The position numbers and the translations under genes were made by a program. This document shows, one piece after another, positions 31,431-39,771 of a stretch of DNA of 45,240 nt. This DNA is from Pseudonocardia alaniniphila (GTDB lineage: Bacteria > Actinomycetota > Actinomycetes > Mycobacteriales > Pseudonocardiaceae). The notes beneath the pieces are model-generated. The model was given only the letters and a program-made list of their open reading frames with translations. It was not told the DNA's origin and made no database searches. The stretch spans positions 1 to 45,240 of the forward strand of contig NZ_JAKXMK010000053.1 of NCBI RefSeq assembly GCF_022524485.1, in the 5' to 3' direction. Positions within the stretch are counted from its first letter, which is position 1, and every line of letters starts with the position of its first letter.

Positions 31431-32333
31431 TCAGTGGTCGAGGATCTCGGGTAGGACGGGTCCCCACGCGTTGGCGGTGGCGATGTCGACGTCCCACGTC
31501 TTCGGGAATTGCGGGCTGTCTTCGTGCCAGGGGCGGGGCTCGAAGTAGCCGTTTGCTTCGTCGATCATTTGGTCGAGCTGGGTGAAGAGCTCGATGGTGT
31601 TGCCGTCAGGGTCGTGGTGGTAGGTGAAGATGTTGTGGCCTGGGCCGTGTCGCCCCGGGCCCCAGTGCAGCCGGTAGTTGTTGCGTGCCAGGTGGTCGAG
31701 TGTGGTCTGCAGGTGGTTGAGGTCGCGCATTTCGTAGGCGACGTGGTGCATTCCGGAGAACTTCGAACTCTCGAGGAAGTTCGCCGCATGGTGGTCGGCG
31801 TTGCACCGCAGGAAGACGAAGAAGTCTCCGATGGTGTCTGACCATCGGAAGCCCAGCAGGTCCTGGTAGAAGCCCTGGATCTGCGTGAGGCTGGGGCTGA
31901 ACGCAGCGACGTGACCGAGCTTGGTGGGTTGGTGGGCGGGACCGGGACCTTTGCCGCTCGGTTTCTGCGACTCATAAAGGTGCAGGGGGACGTCCGTGCC
32001 CGGCTCGGCCAGCACCAGAACGTCGGGCGTGCTCGGTGCGATGTCACTGCGCCGGGACCCCTCGTACCCGGCGTCGGTGATGCGCCTCGCTGCGTCGTCG
32101 AGGGAGCCGACGACCTGGTACCCGACAGCCGTGCGGGCCGCGACGCCCCCTTTCCGGATCACCACGCTGTGGTGGTCGAAGCCGGTGGTGAGGTACGCCC
32201 CTTCCGGGGAGCGCTCTTCCACGTGGAAGCCGAGGCAGGTCTGGTAGTACTCGACCAGGCGGTCCGGCTCGGGCGTGGTGAACTCCACGTAGCCGACCTT
32301 TGACACGCGGGTGGCTGCATTGTCCGTGTACAT
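31431..32333 (-). CDS. Extradiol-type VOC dioxygenase (catechol 2,3-dioxygenase-like)
   Basis: 300 residues, ATG 32333 behind AAGGAG. Two tandem VOC modules: VSKVGYVEFTTPEPDRLVEY (residues ~9-28) and LGHVAAFSPSLTQIQGFYQD (~143-162). Type I extradiol iron ligands are all in place in the C-terminal module: His in LGHVAAF, His in GMHHVAYEM, Glu in DGNTIELF. Tyr/His acid-base candidates are in HNIFTYHHDPDG. It cleaves a catecholic ring next to the hydroxyls with Fe(II) and O2; the catechol is unknown. Immediately upstream is the tail of a lost SDR gene, so the operon has been shortened. Confidence 0.88.
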   Translation of the reverse strand: MYTDNAATRVSKVGYVEFTTPEPDRLVEYYQTCLGFHVEERSPEGAYLTTGFDHHSVVIRKGGVAARTAVGYQVVGSLDDAARRITDAGYEGSRRSDIAPSTPDVLVLAEPGTDVPLHLYESQKPSGKGPGPAHQPTKLGHVAAFSPSLTQIQGFYQDLLGFRWSDTIGDFFVFLRCNADHHAANFLESSKFSGMHHVAYEMRDLNHLQTTLDHLARNNYRLHWGPGRHGPGHNIFTYHHDPDGNTIELFTQLDQMIDEANGYFEPRPWHEDSPQFPKTWDVDIATANAWGPVLPEILDH

Positions 32334-32349
32334 CGGTGACTCCTTGGTA

Positions 32350-32412
32350 TCAGGCGGCGAGGTAGCCGCCATCGACGGGCAGCACGGCACGATTGATCGG
32401 CGCCGCGGGGAG
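32350..32412 (-). pseudogene. SDR C-terminal fragment
   Basis: The minus strand reads INRAVLPVDGGYLAA then TGA at 32352-32350, the last residues of a classical SDR (TGAVLPVDGGYLAA). Upstream the sequence is unrelated. It ends 16 bases before the dioxygenase start, so the SDR was once the gene before it. Confidence 0.6.
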
Positions 32413-32487
32413 AAACGAGGCAGGTACCGACCACGCCGTCGCGGCCTGGCGTCGTCCGGCCGAGGACCGGTCCCAGCGCATCCGTCG

Positions 32488-33645
32488 TCATGAGCGGTTC
32501 TTCGGGGAGTGCGGGGCGGGCGCCCAGTCCTCGTCGGCCGTGGTGAGCAGGACCCGGCCGGTATTCGCGAACTCCTCGAGATGCCTGTGGGCCTCGGCAG
32601 CCTGCGCAATGGGATACGAACGGTCGATCATGGGCCGGAAGCCCTCCGCCACCGCCTCCCAGAGACGACGCGCGCTGCGCAGGTTCCCGCTGCGGACGCC
32701 GACGATCCGTTGCGACCGGGAGTACAGCCGCAACAGATCCAGCTCGACCCGTCCGCCGAGGAACGCGCCGGAGGCGACCACCCGGCCCCGCACCGCGAGG
32801 ACCTCCATCGTCGCGTTCCAGATCCCCGGATGGCCGAGGTTGTCCACCACCAGACCGACCCCGGCGTCGCCCGTCAGGCCCCGCACCTGATCAGCGAAGC
32901 CGGGATCGGTGGGATCGACCACCGCCTCGGCCCTGAGCGCAAGCAGCCGCTCCCGCTTGGCGGCCGAGCGCGACGCCGCGATGACCCGAGCACCACGATG
33001 GATCGCGAGTGCCGCGGTCAGCGAGCCCAAGGCGGACGAGGCGCCGTGTATCAGGACCCACTCACCGGACACGAGCCCGGACGCGTCGAACTGGTTCTGT
33101 GCGATCGCTCCGGACAGCACCAGAGCGGCAGCCTCCTCGGGGCCCACACCCGCTGGGACGGCGATCACGTTGGACTCGGGGACGACGGTGTACTCGGCGT
33201 AGGCGCCCCAGGTGTGCACGCCCATGATCCGCGCGGAACTGCAGGCCTCCATGGCGCCGGCGCGGCACTCCACGCAGTCACCGCAGGTAAGGAGCGGGAA
33301 CACCGCGACGTGGTCGCCGAGCCGGACCGACTCGACTCCGGCCCCGACTGCTGCGATCGTTCCCGCGTGCTCGGCCCCTGGGACGTGGGGGAGCCCGATC
33401 CGGGCGTACGGGTGAGTCCCTGCCCGGAGTCTCACGTCGAGCAGTCTGCCGACGCTCACAGCCGCCACCCGCACGGCCACCTCACCAGGTCCGACCTTGG
33501 GTGTATCTACCTCTCGGATTACGAGTACGTCCGGGTCTCCGAAGTGATCGAACGACACCGCCCGCATCCGTGACGGCAGGCTGCTCGTTACCCGGTCCAC
33601 AACGGGCCAGGGAGCAGCCTGGATATCGGTGAGCGAACTGGACAT
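32488..33645 (-). CDS. Medium-chain (zinc-type) alcohol dehydrogenase/quinone reductase-like protein
   Basis: 385 residues, ATG 33645 behind AAGGA; ATG 33567 (MRAVSFDHFG) is where family similarity begins. The GroES-like domain has the structural-zinc lobe CGDCVECRAGAMEAC. The NAD(P) site is VLIHGASSALGSLTAALAIH. The usual catalytic-zinc ligands are not seen: the GHE motif reads PGAEHAG and the Cys position lies in SVGRLLDVRL. It may therefore work without catalytic zinc, like quinone reductases, while keeping the structural zinc. It is in line with the genes at 33765-35691, and its 5' end lies on the broken FAD gene. Confidence 0.88.
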   Translation of the reverse strand: MSSSLTDIQAAPWPVVDRVTSSLPSRMRAVSFDHFGDPDVLVIREVDTPKVGPGEVAVRVAAVSVGRLLDVRLRAGTHPYARIGLPHVPGAEHAGTIAAVGAGVESVRLGDHVAVFPLLTCGDCVECRAGAMEACSSARIMGVHTWGAYAEYTVVPESNVIAVPAGVGPEEAAALVLSGAIAQNQFDASGLVSGEWVLIHGASSALGSLTAALAIHRGARVIAASRSAAKRERLLALRAEAVVDPTDPGFADQVRGLTGDAGVGLVVDNLGHPGIWNATMEVLAVRGRVVASGAFLGGRVELDLLRLYSRSQRIVGVRSGNLRSARRLWEAVAEGFRPMIDRSYPIAQAAEAHRHLEEFANTGRVLLTTADEDWAPAPHSPKNRS

Positions 33646-33669
33646 CTGTATCCTTCTTGATCGAATGAG

Positions 33670-33761
33670 AATTGCTCGGGGATCCCGCGCCGGCCCAGCG
33701 CCAGTCCCCGGGTCAGCCCGCCGATCCCGGCGCCGATCACCGCAATGTCAGTACGGTCCAT
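33670..33761 (-). pseudogene. N-terminal fragment of a FAD/NAD-binding monooxygenase
   Basis: ATG 33761 on the minus strand begins MDRTDIAVIGAGIGGLTRGL, a perfect dinucleotide-binding fingerprint (GxGxxG), then ALGRRGIP before resemblance ends. The start lies 3 bases past the stop of the NTF2-like gene, so it was the next gene in that operon before deletion joined it to the dehydrogenase gene. Confidence 0.7.
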
Positions 33762-33764
33762 GAC

Positions 33765-34151
33765 TCAGCCGGGCTGGACCGAGGTCGGGTCGATGAAGAT
33801 GCGCATGGCGTCGATGAGACCGTCGCGGTGCTCGATGATCGTTAGCGCCGGAATGGTGACGTCGCGCCCGTCGGGGCACCCATAGGTGACAGCCACCTCG
33901 AGCAACAGGGTCGACTCGCAGATCCAGAGGTTGAGGAACTCGTGCTCGATCCGGCGGTAGTGGGTGAACAACGCGATCAGGACTGCTCGGATGGCGTCGT
34001 GTCCGGCCGTCGGATCGCCGGACCCGTACCGCATGGTCGCCTCCGGGGCGAATCCGGCAAGCACCGCCTCGGTGTCCAACGCGTCGACCTTGGCGAAGAA
34101 GTCGGTCAGCCAGGTAGGTGCGTCAGCGACACGTGAGGTCGCGCCCGTCAT
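33765..34151 (-). CDS. SnoaL/NTF2-like protein
   Basis: 128 residues, ATG 34151 overlapping the upstream stop (ATGA). Residues 12-125 follow the NTF2 pattern: WLTDFFAKVDALDTEAVLAG, FAPEATMRYGSGDPTAGHDA, HYRRIEHEFLNLW and IPALTIIEHRDGLIDAMRIF. The family includes small isomerases, cyclases and dehydratases and non-catalytic ligand binders. It is co-translated with the DUF1857-like gene. Confidence 0.85.
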   Translation of the reverse strand: MTGATSRVADAPTWLTDFFAKVDALDTEAVLAGFAPEATMRYGSGDPTAGHDAIRAVLIALFTHYRRIEHEFLNLWICESTLLLEVAVTYGCPDGRDVTIPALTIIEHRDGLIDAMRIFIDPTSVQPG

Positions 34152-34609
34152 GGGGCCGGTTCCGTGGTCCGGGTCCGGACGGCAGTCAGCGTTGTCTCGA
34201 CGGCCGACTGGTAGGCCGTGGCCATCTCGCGGGACAGTTCCCCCTCTGTGATCGACAGGTCGTCGCCCGGGCGGATCGCCAGGGCGAACTGGAACCGGAC
34301 CGCGAGCTCGCCGTCCACCTCGAGGATCTCGTTCCCGATGGTGCCCAGGACGGGTCCGTCGAGTCGGGTGAAGACGATGCGGTCGGGCTCGCCGAGCCAA
34401 ACCCGCTCTACGTAGCGGGCACCGCCCAGCTCGATCTCGCGATCGAAGACCGTGGCGCTCAGCCGCGCGATCTCGCGGCAGGACGTGATCACCTCGACGA
34501 ATGGCACCGCGTCCAGAGCCTTCTGCTCGAGCCCATGCCAGATCTGGGCGCGGTTGAGCGGTACGGCTCCGGGTGGGTTGGCGGACAGCGTTACCTCGCT
34601 GAAAATCAT
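34148..34609 (-). CDS. DUF1857/AtaL-like SRPBCC protein
   Basis: 153 residues, ATG 34609 behind GGAGG. NRAQIWHGLEQKALDAVPFV, then ITSCREIARL, REIELGGARYVERVWLGEPD and VTLSANPPG near the start, are the pattern of DUF1857 (AtaL-like) proteins, a SRPBCC relative; length is normal. Probably binds or cyclises a hydrophobic intermediate; no substrate known. Overlaps the NTF2-like gene by 4 bases. Confidence 0.82.
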   Translation of the reverse strand: MIFSEVTLSANPPGAVPLNRAQIWHGLEQKALDAVPFVEVITSCREIARLSATVFDREIELGGARYVERVWLGEPDRIVFTRLDGPVLGTIGNEILEVDGELAVRFQFALAIRPGDDLSITEGELSREMATAYQSAVETTLTAVRTRTTEPAP

Positions 34610-34812
34610 TGTTCCTCCATCTCGAAATTCGCTCGCAGCGAGCAGCGCCCGCGACTGAGTGCACCGGGCTGATCGGGTCGACGGCGCCGGATCGCGACGT
34701 GTGTCGCGCCTTCCCGTCCCACGTGTCCACCACGATGCGCAGAACGGTGAGCACGTCCTACGTCCGGGAGCGCCGGCGGAGCTGGGTTGTGCCGGTGCGG
34801 CGTGGGGGTGGC

Positions 34813-35691
34813 TCAGGACGAGCCCGCGGAGAGCGTGCGGCCGAGGAATCCGCGGATGTCCCCGATCACGACGTCCAGCGCGCTCTCGAGGAGAAAGTGC
34901 CCGCCCTTGACCAGGTGGATCTCGGCATCGGGCAGATCGCGGGCGAAAGCCGTGGCGCCTGCGGGTCCGAAGATCGGGTCGCCGGCTCCCCAGATGGCCA
35001 GCAGGGGGACCTGGCTGTTGCGGAAGTACTCCTGCACGGCGGGGTAGCGCGGAGGGTTGGTGGCGTAGTCGCGGAACAGCGCCAGCTGGATCTTGTCGTT
35101 GCCGGGGCGGTTGATCTCGGCGTGGTCGAGGACCCAGGTATCCGGGTCGACGAGGTCAGGGTCCGGCACGCCGGTGAGGTACTGCCAGCGGATGGCTTCG
35201 AGCTCGAATGCGGCGCGAACCGCCGATTCGGTCTGCGGTCCAGGAGCTTGGGCGTAGGCCCATATCGGAGACCAGAACTCGGGGACGAATCCCTCGTCAT
35301 AGGCGTTGCCGCTCTGGCTGATGATCGCTGTGACCGACGTCGGCCGGCCCAGTGCGAGGCGCCAGCCGATCGGGGCCCCGTAGTCCTGCACGTACATCGC
35401 GAAGTGATCGATGCCGAGGTGGTCGAGCAGACCTTCCGTGGTCTCGGTCAGGGCGTCGAAGGTGTAGGTGAACTCCTCGATCGGAGGCGTGGCCGAGTGT
35501 CCGAACCCGAGGTGGTCGGGCGCGATGACGTGGTAGCGGTCAGCGAGCGCGGGTATCAGCCGGCGGAACATCCGCGAGCTGCTCGGGAATCCGTGCAGGA
35601 GCACAACCACGGGGGCTTCGGGCGGCCCGGCCTCGCGGTAGAAGACCTCGTGGCCCTTCACGGTAGCGGTGCGGTGATGCAGATCAGTCAT
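34813..35691 (-). CDS. Alpha/beta hydrolase, epoxide hydrolase/haloalkane dehalogenase-like
   Basis: 292 residues from ATG 35691 (MTDLHHRTATVKGHEVFYRE); ATG 35709 would add MFGIYH. Oxyanion region VVLLHGFPSSSRMFRRLIPA, APDHLGFGHS, then the nucleophile elbow YVQDYGAPIGWRLAL. The nucleophile is Asp (Q-D-Y-G), as in epoxide hydrolases and haloalkane dehalogenases, not Ser. The late His is in VKGGHFLLESA. Substrate unknown. It is divergent from the GAF-LuxR regulator, sharing a 281-base promoter region that is duplicated at 44359-44680. A 203-base gap separates it from the DUF1857 gene. Confidence 0.9.
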   Translation of the reverse strand: MTDLHHRTATVKGHEVFYREAGPPEAPVVVLLHGFPSSSRMFRRLIPALADRYHVIAPDHLGFGHSATPPIEEFTYTFDALTETTEGLLDHLGIDHFAMYVQDYGAPIGWRLALGRPTSVTAIISQSGNAYDEGFVPEFWSPIWAYAQAPGPQTESAVRAAFELEAIRWQYLTGVPDPDLVDPDTWVLDHAEINRPGNDKIQLALFRDYATNPPRYPAVQEYFRNSQVPLLAIWGAGDPIFGPAGATAFARDLPDAEIHLVKGGHFLLESALDVVIGDIRGFLGRTLSAGSS

Positions 35692-35885
35692 GTGATAAAT
35701 ACCAAACATCGTCTTGATGGCTAGATGGGCTGGACGAGACGCCGTACTCGCGGCGGACGGCCATAGAAGTCCGTTCATCCACCGCGCCTGCCAGGGCTGG
35801 GTGTCTTGGAGCTGCGCTCGGATCGAACGCGGCTATGCGCTCGACCGGCGATCCGGCGTGTCATCCATGCCCGACGCTATGCAGA

Positions 35886-35901
35886 CCCCCGTAGCCGGGG
35901 G
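35886..35901. promoter_or_regulatory. CCCCC-N6-GGGGG inverted repeat
   Basis: CCCCCGTAGCCGGGGG in the hydrolase/LuxR divergent promoter. The duplicated copy at 44359-44680 keeps CCCC-N6-GGGG with a different spacer sequence, which is what selection on the arms would give. Confidence 0.4.
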
Positions 35902-35946
35902 AACCCCGCTGCTGGTGGAGCTGTTCCCCCCGGATGAGCGGCCTTG

Positions 35947-35965
35947 CCCCCTCATTTGCGGGGGG
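35947..35965. promoter_or_regulatory. CCCCC-N8-GGGGG box, likely GAF-LuxR operator
   Basis: CCCCCTCATTTGCGGGGGG lies just before the start of the LuxR gene; the duplicate copy keeps CCCC-GCAAATGA-GGGG (same sequence, other strand). Probably the site of the adjacent LuxR-type regulator, which would then be autoregulated. Confidence 0.45.
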
Positions 35966-35972
35966 TGACACG

Positions 35973-37070
35973 GTGAGCGTGGTGTACGTACCGTCGAGCA
36001 TGGCTGTCGAGCGATTCGTGACTGCTCGGGACCGGCTGTTGCGCGTCGGCGAGGACGCCGACATGGCGCTGATCCTGGACGAGACCGTGGCTGCGCTCCA
36101 CGAGGTGACCGCGTTCAGCCGGTGCGCGGTGCTGACGGTCGACCCGTGGACGCTCCTGCCGACCGGCGGTGTAGTGGAGGGATTTCCTCCAGAGGCGTGT
36201 GGGCCGTTCTGGGACAACGAGCTGTTGAGTCCGGGATTCAACAAGTTTCGGGAGCTCGCCCGCAGCACCGAGACCGTCGCTACGCTCGTCGAGGCCACCG
36301 ACGGCGACATCGACCGCGCCCCGATCTACACCGACCTCTACGCATCTCTTGGCATCGCCGACGAGATGCGCGCTGCGTTCGTGCTCGGCACAACCTGCTG
36401 GGGCATCGCGGTCCTGGCCCGTGATCTGGCGGACGGGGCGTTCCCCGACCACCAGATCGACGAGGTCCGCAGGCTTGCACCCGTTGTGGCCCGCGTGTTG
36501 CGGAGCGGTGCCTGCAGGCTCGATGCGGACGCCCACGGCCGCGCAGCCGTGATCGTGGTCGACGAGCACAACGAGATCCGCGACCTCACGGCCGACTCGC
36601 GTGCACTCCTCGACGAGCTGCGCATCAGCGGAGTTGCCGAGCCGGGCCTACCGTCGCTGATCGGCGTCGTGGCGAGAAGGGCCCGGCGCAACCGAACCTC
36701 GACGCACGTGGCAACGCGTGTCTGCGGTACGTCAGGTCGATGGCTCAGGGTCGCCGCAGCACCAATGGAAGGCGGGGAGGGCTACGTGGCCGTAACGATC
36801 GAGCCCGCACGGCCCGGCGATCTCGTGCCGATCGTGATCGAGTCCTACGGCCTGACGCCACGCGAGGTCGAGATCGTTCTGCTGCTCGCCCGCGGGTTCA
36901 CGACGAAGGCGATCGCCGCGGAGCTGGCCCTGTCGAGCCACACCGTGCGTGACCACGTCAAAACGGTTCTCGCGAGAGCGGGCGTCAGCAGCCGTGGCGA
37001 GCTCGTCGCCCGACTCTTCACCGAACACCTGCTCGACGGCTTCGAGAACGCGCTGCGCCACGTCGTCTGA
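35973..37070 (+). CDS. GAF-domain LuxR-family transcriptional regulator
   Basis: 365 residues from GTG 35973, preferred because a GGGGGG purine run is 8 bases before it; ATG 35934 and ATG 36000 (MAVERFVTARDRLL) are alternatives. The N-terminal half (residues ~25-175) resembles a GAF-like sensor (ILDETVAALHEVTAFSRCAV, GIADEMRAAFVLGTTCWGIA). The C-terminus has the LuxR HTH: YGLTPREVEIVLLLARGFTT, KAIAAELALSSHTVRDHVKT. It probably senses an aromatic or ketone-type ligand and activates the divergent hydrolase operon (inference from position). Confidence 0.9.
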   Translation: MSVVYVPSSMAVERFVTARDRLLRVGEDADMALILDETVAALHEVTAFSRCAVLTVDPWTLLPTGGVVEGFPPEACGPFWDNELLSPGFNKFRELARSTETVATLVEATDGDIDRAPIYTDLYASLGIADEMRAAFVLGTTCWGIAVLARDLADGAFPDHQIDEVRRLAPVVARVLRSGACRLDADAHGRAAVIVVDEHNEIRDLTADSRALLDELRISGVAEPGLPSLIGVVARRARRNRTSTHVATRVCGTSGRWLRVAAAPMEGGEGYVAVTIEPARPGDLVPIVIESYGLTPREVEIVLLLARGFTTKAIAAELALSSHTVRDHVKTVLARAGVSSRGELVARLFTEHLLDGFENALRHVV

Positions 37071-37388
37071 GCCGACCCAGACGCAGCACCGCCTGGGCCG
37101 CCGCACGATCGGCTTCCAGGCGCAGGCCGGACTGGTGGCGGGTGCAAACCCAATTGGATCGGCGCAACGTGGCGGCCGCCCCACGTGGAGCAGCCGCTCG
37201 CATTGACCTACCGCCGCGCTCAGCAATGCCCTCATTCGTGCCCGCCACCGGCACGTGAGCCGACGGCTCGCGGAGCCTGAACTGACGAGCAGTCGGGGCT
37301 GGACTCACCCTGCTCGAGCTCCCGGACCGGGCGATCGGGCGGTCGGGTTGCGCGCCGGCAGCAAAGCGCGGCGGCGCCAGCACCGTCG
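37071..37388. other. Gap between convergent regulators, no gene supported
   Basis: A minus-strand stretch near 37075-37170 reads SNWVCTRHQSGLRLEADRAA and looks mildly coding, but lacks a start, a family and an end. No clear terminator is seen. Confidence 0.35.
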
Positions 37389-37973
37389 TCAGCGTACTGT
37401 CACCCCGTTGAGGAATGTGTCCACGATCTCCTCGGCAATCTCGCGGTAGCTGAACAAGCCGCCGGGTCGGTACCATTGATAGGACCAGTTAGTCATTCCG
37501 AACAGTGCCATGGTCTTGAGGCGGACATTCACTGGGCGGAACAGGCCGCGCTCGATTCCGTCCTGCACGAGCGACTCCACCAGGTGTAGATAACGGTTGC
37601 GTCTGTCAACTACCTTGTGCCGGAGGGGCTCGGGTAGCTCCCGATGGTTCTCGAAGAAGACCTGCAGGTAACCTGGCCGCTTGTCCACGACCTCCAAGAT
37701 GTCGATCACGACGTTGCGCAGCCCCTCCCTGGGGTCGAGCCCGTCCTTCACATAGCCCTCGAGGCGGTCCAGGACCGAGTCCATCATCTCCTCGTGAATC
37801 AGGTAAAGAATTTCGCCCTTGCCCTTAACGTAATGGTAGAGGGTCGGCTTGCGGAGTGTCACGGCGTCAGCAATGTCGTCCACGCTGGTTTGATGGTACC
37901 CTTTTTCTTGAAACAACTGTGCCGCTGCACGTGCGATCTGCAGTCGTCGATTATCCGCTTCTGGCGTTACCAT
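37389..37973 (-). CDS. TetR/AcrR family transcriptional regulator
   Basis: 194 residues from ATG 37973 (MVTPEADNRRLQIARAAAQL). HTH: LFQEKGYHQTSVDDIADAVT followed by LRKPTLYHYVKGKGEILYLI. The C-terminal domain with GLDPREGLRNVVIDILEVVD and LFGMTNWSYQWYRPGG is the TetR_C group common in actinobacterial fatty-acid, steroid and ketone catabolism (KstR2-like). 14-bp palindromes ACCGAC(C/T)GGT(C/T)GGT lie upstream of it and between the SDR and carboxylase genes, so it probably represses itself and those genes in response to a CoA ester or ketone. Confidence 0.9.
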   Translation of the reverse strand: MVTPEADNRRLQIARAAAQLFQEKGYHQTSVDDIADAVTLRKPTLYHYVKGKGEILYLIHEEMMDSVLDRLEGYVKDGLDPREGLRNVVIDILEVVDKRPGYLQVFFENHRELPEPLRHKVVDRRNRYLHLVESLVQDGIERGLFRPVNVRLKTMALFGMTNWSYQWYRPGGLFSYREIAEEIVDTFLNGVTVR

Positions 37974-38063
37974 GCGTACCTTGCACTCCCTGAGTGACGT
38001 GCGTGCCGATCCGTGGCGCTGAGCCCGGACGTATCCGGACACCGCTGGCGGATCACACCTTAC

Positions 38064-38077
38064 GCCGACCAGTCGGT
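38064..38077. promoter_or_regulatory. TetR operator candidate 1
   Basis: GCCGACCAGTCGGT matches the perfect site at 39718 (read in reverse, ACCGACCAGTCGGT) in 13 of 14 positions. It lies 91 bases upstream of the TetR gene. Confidence 0.5.
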
Positions 38078-38152
38078 CGGGCGGATGCTGATGGACCCGC
38101 GTCCGCTCCTGATCTGTCCTGACCAGCGGTCTAAGGCCCTCCCCGGCTCGTG

Positions 38153-38166
38153 ACCGACTGGTTGGT
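38153..38166. promoter_or_regulatory. TetR operator candidate 2
   Basis: ACCGACTGGTTGGT, 13 of 14 matches to the site at 39718, 180 bases upstream of the TetR gene. The gap 37974-38449 contains these two sites and the hairpin at 38210-38246 but no supported gene. Confidence 0.45.
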
Positions 38167-38209
38167 CGTGCCAGCAGCGGCAGTCGAGGCCGAGGAGCAG
38201 GACCGGGCC

Positions 38210-38246
38210 GGCACCTCGTCGCCAACCATGTTGCCGACGAGGTGTC
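38210..38246. terminator. Strong 17-bp hairpin
   Basis: GGCACCTCGTCGCCAAC and GTTGCCGACGAGGTGTC pair over 17 positions (one G-T wobble, one C-C mismatch) around the 3-base loop CAT. It could be a terminator, an IS end, or a dispersed repeat unit beside the IS481 relic. Confidence 0.5.
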
Positions 38247-38449
38247 AGACATGAGGGCCGCGCCGTTGACGTGGTGCGAGTCGGAACTGCGATGGCGACG
38301 GCGCCCTCCGTGTGATCGGGCGGCCGCTCCGCATTTCCGACGGATCTCGGCGACGACGCCGTTCGTGGACTGCCGAACCGCCACGGTGACCGCGTGGCTG
38401 TACTCGGCCACCAGGTTGGCGACAGTCGGCTGACGGGTGGGAGTCCGCC

Positions 38450-38750
38450 GGGTGCGCTGTTGCTACGGAAGATCTGTTTGTAGGCCTACTCGTTTGCAGG
38501 GTCCGGTGGAGTCGCTCGACTTCGCCGTGGAGCAGTGCGGTCTGCTGAACACCTGCCGCGCGCCGAGTTCGGCGACGACCGCGCGCATGGACCATTTGTA
38601 GACCCAGGCGTTGTCGGTCATCGCGATGCGCGCTGGTGCCGTGGGATGCGAAGTAGGCCGCCGCGTGGGCGAGGAACCCAGCGTATGTGGGATCCGCGAG
38701 ACCGTCCGGGCAGGGACGCCGGTTTCGGAGCCGATCCGGTCTGCCCGCGG
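38450..38750 (-). mobile_element. IS481-family transposase relic
   Basis: On the minus strand, pieces in more than one frame give the IS481 order. First comes GSETGVPARTVSRI (HTH, ~38747-38700), then AMTDNAWVYKWSMRAVVAEL with GARQVFSRPHC (catalytic DD region, ~38625-38540), then after a frameshift HGEVERLHRTLQ (catalytic Glu region, ~38530-38495). Most of the protein between HTH and TDN is deleted. No terminal repeats were identified. Confidence 0.75.
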
Positions 38751-38766
38751 CGGTCTGTCGGCTTCT

Positions 38767-39561
38767 TCATCCGGCGACCTCGTGTGCGCGTACACCACCG
38801 TAGGCCTGCCAGGTGGGCGAGATGAGCCACCCGGCATCGACCGGGATGGTGACACCGGTGATGGCCGAAGCCTGGGGGCCCGCCAAGAAGACGACGGCGT
38901 TCGCGACCTCCTCGGGCTCGACCATCCGCCCCATGGCAGATGCGGCCTTCATGCTGGAAACGTCGCGCTCGCCTGCCTCGATGAGTCGCCTCATGAGAGG
39001 TGTGAGCGTGTAGCCAGGCGCGACGCCATTGACCCGTACGCCGGCCCGGCTCCACTCCCCAGCGAGGTTCTCGGTCATCCGCACGACCGCAGCCTTGCCA
39101 ATGCCGTACGAGTGCAGCGGTGTCGACCGAAACCCGGTGACCGACGAGATGGTGACGACCGAGCCCTTGCGCCGCTTCGCCATGGGCAGGCCGAAGGCGA
39201 GGGCGGCGGACCAGGTACCGCGGACGTCCACCCGGATCACCTCGTCCCAGGTGTCCGTGGCGAGGTCTTGGGGTGGGACGGGCAGGTGGGTGATGCCTGC
39301 CGCGGTCACGAGGATCGAGACCGGGCCCACTTCCTGCTCGATCCGCTTCGCCTCCTCTCGTACCGCTGCCTCGTCGACGACGTCCAGCGCGACCGCGACG
39401 TGACCGTTCCCATTCAGCCGGCCGACTGCGTCGTTCGCTGCCGCCTCGTCACGGTCTGATATCACGATCCGGGCGCCTTGTTCCGCAAGCAGCTTCGCGC
39501 TCGCGAACCCGATCCCGCTGGCTCCTCCGGTCACAACCGCGATCCCGCCGTTGAAGCTCAT
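38767..39561 (-). CDS. Short-chain dehydrogenase/reductase (SDR)
   Basis: 264 residues, ATG 39561 preceded by AGGAG. TGGASGIG near 12-19, Asp in VISDRDEAAA (end of beta-2, suggesting NAD), catalytic Ser in VVTISSVTGF, YGIGKAA (Tyr and Lys), and the C-terminal PVDAGWLISPTW. The AAG position (TAAGIT) replaces the NNAG loop. Likely oxidises a secondary alcohol to a ketone feeding the divergent carboxylase/BVMO genes (inference). Operator-like palindrome 31 bases upstream of the start. Confidence 0.92.
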   Translation of the reverse strand: MSFNGGIAVVTGGASGIGFASAKLLAEQGARIVISDRDEAAANDAVGRLNGNGHVAVALDVVDEAAVREEAKRIEQEVGPVSILVTAAGITHLPVPPQDLATDTWDEVIRVDVRGTWSAALAFGLPMAKRRKGSVVTISSVTGFRSTPLHSYGIGKAAVVRMTENLAGEWSRAGVRVNGVAPGYTLTPLMRRLIEAGERDVSSMKAASAMGRMVEPEEVANAVVFLAGPQASAITGVTIPVDAGWLISPTWQAYGGVRAHEVAG

Positions 39562-39591
39562 CGCGTACTCCTCGCTGATTTCTCGGTGTCG

Positions 39592-39605
39592 ACCGATCGG
39601 TCGGT
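39592..39605. promoter_or_regulatory. TetR operator candidate 3
   Basis: ACCGATCGGTCGGT, inside a longer overlapping symmetry GTCGACCGATCGGTCGGTCGAC-like region (39589-39610), 31 bases before the SDR start. Confidence 0.55.
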
Positions 39606-39717
39606 CGACACCCATGCTGCAGTGCACGAAGCGCGCGGGTCAACGCTCGAAGATGACGAATCACCGCAGCTCTTGTCGGGTTCCGGAGGTCACTGTAGCG
39701 TCGAGGGCAGATGTTCG

Positions 39718-39731
39718 ACCGACTGGTCGGT
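39718..39731. promoter_or_regulatory. TetR operator candidate 4
   Basis: ACCGACTGGTCGGT, 41 bases before the zinc-ribbon gene, overlapping the expected core promoter of the carboxylase operon. Confidence 0.6.
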
Positions 39732-39771
39732 AGAAATATCCGATTCGCGCACAATTGTTGGAGGACGATCC

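Larger units (their letters stand above)
35661..35973 (-). repeat. Divergent promoter region, duplicated inverted at 44359-44680
   Basis: Read on the minus strand, this region aligns end to end with 44359-44680 on the plus strand. Exact blocks include TCTGCATAGCGTCGGGCA (one change), CGGTCGAGCGCATAGCCGCG and ATGACTGATCTGCATCACCG; the middle is more diverged. It contains the promoter of the hydrolase, its first ~10 codons, and the promoter of the LuxR gene. Between 35692 and 35972 there is no other gene. Confidence 0.8.
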
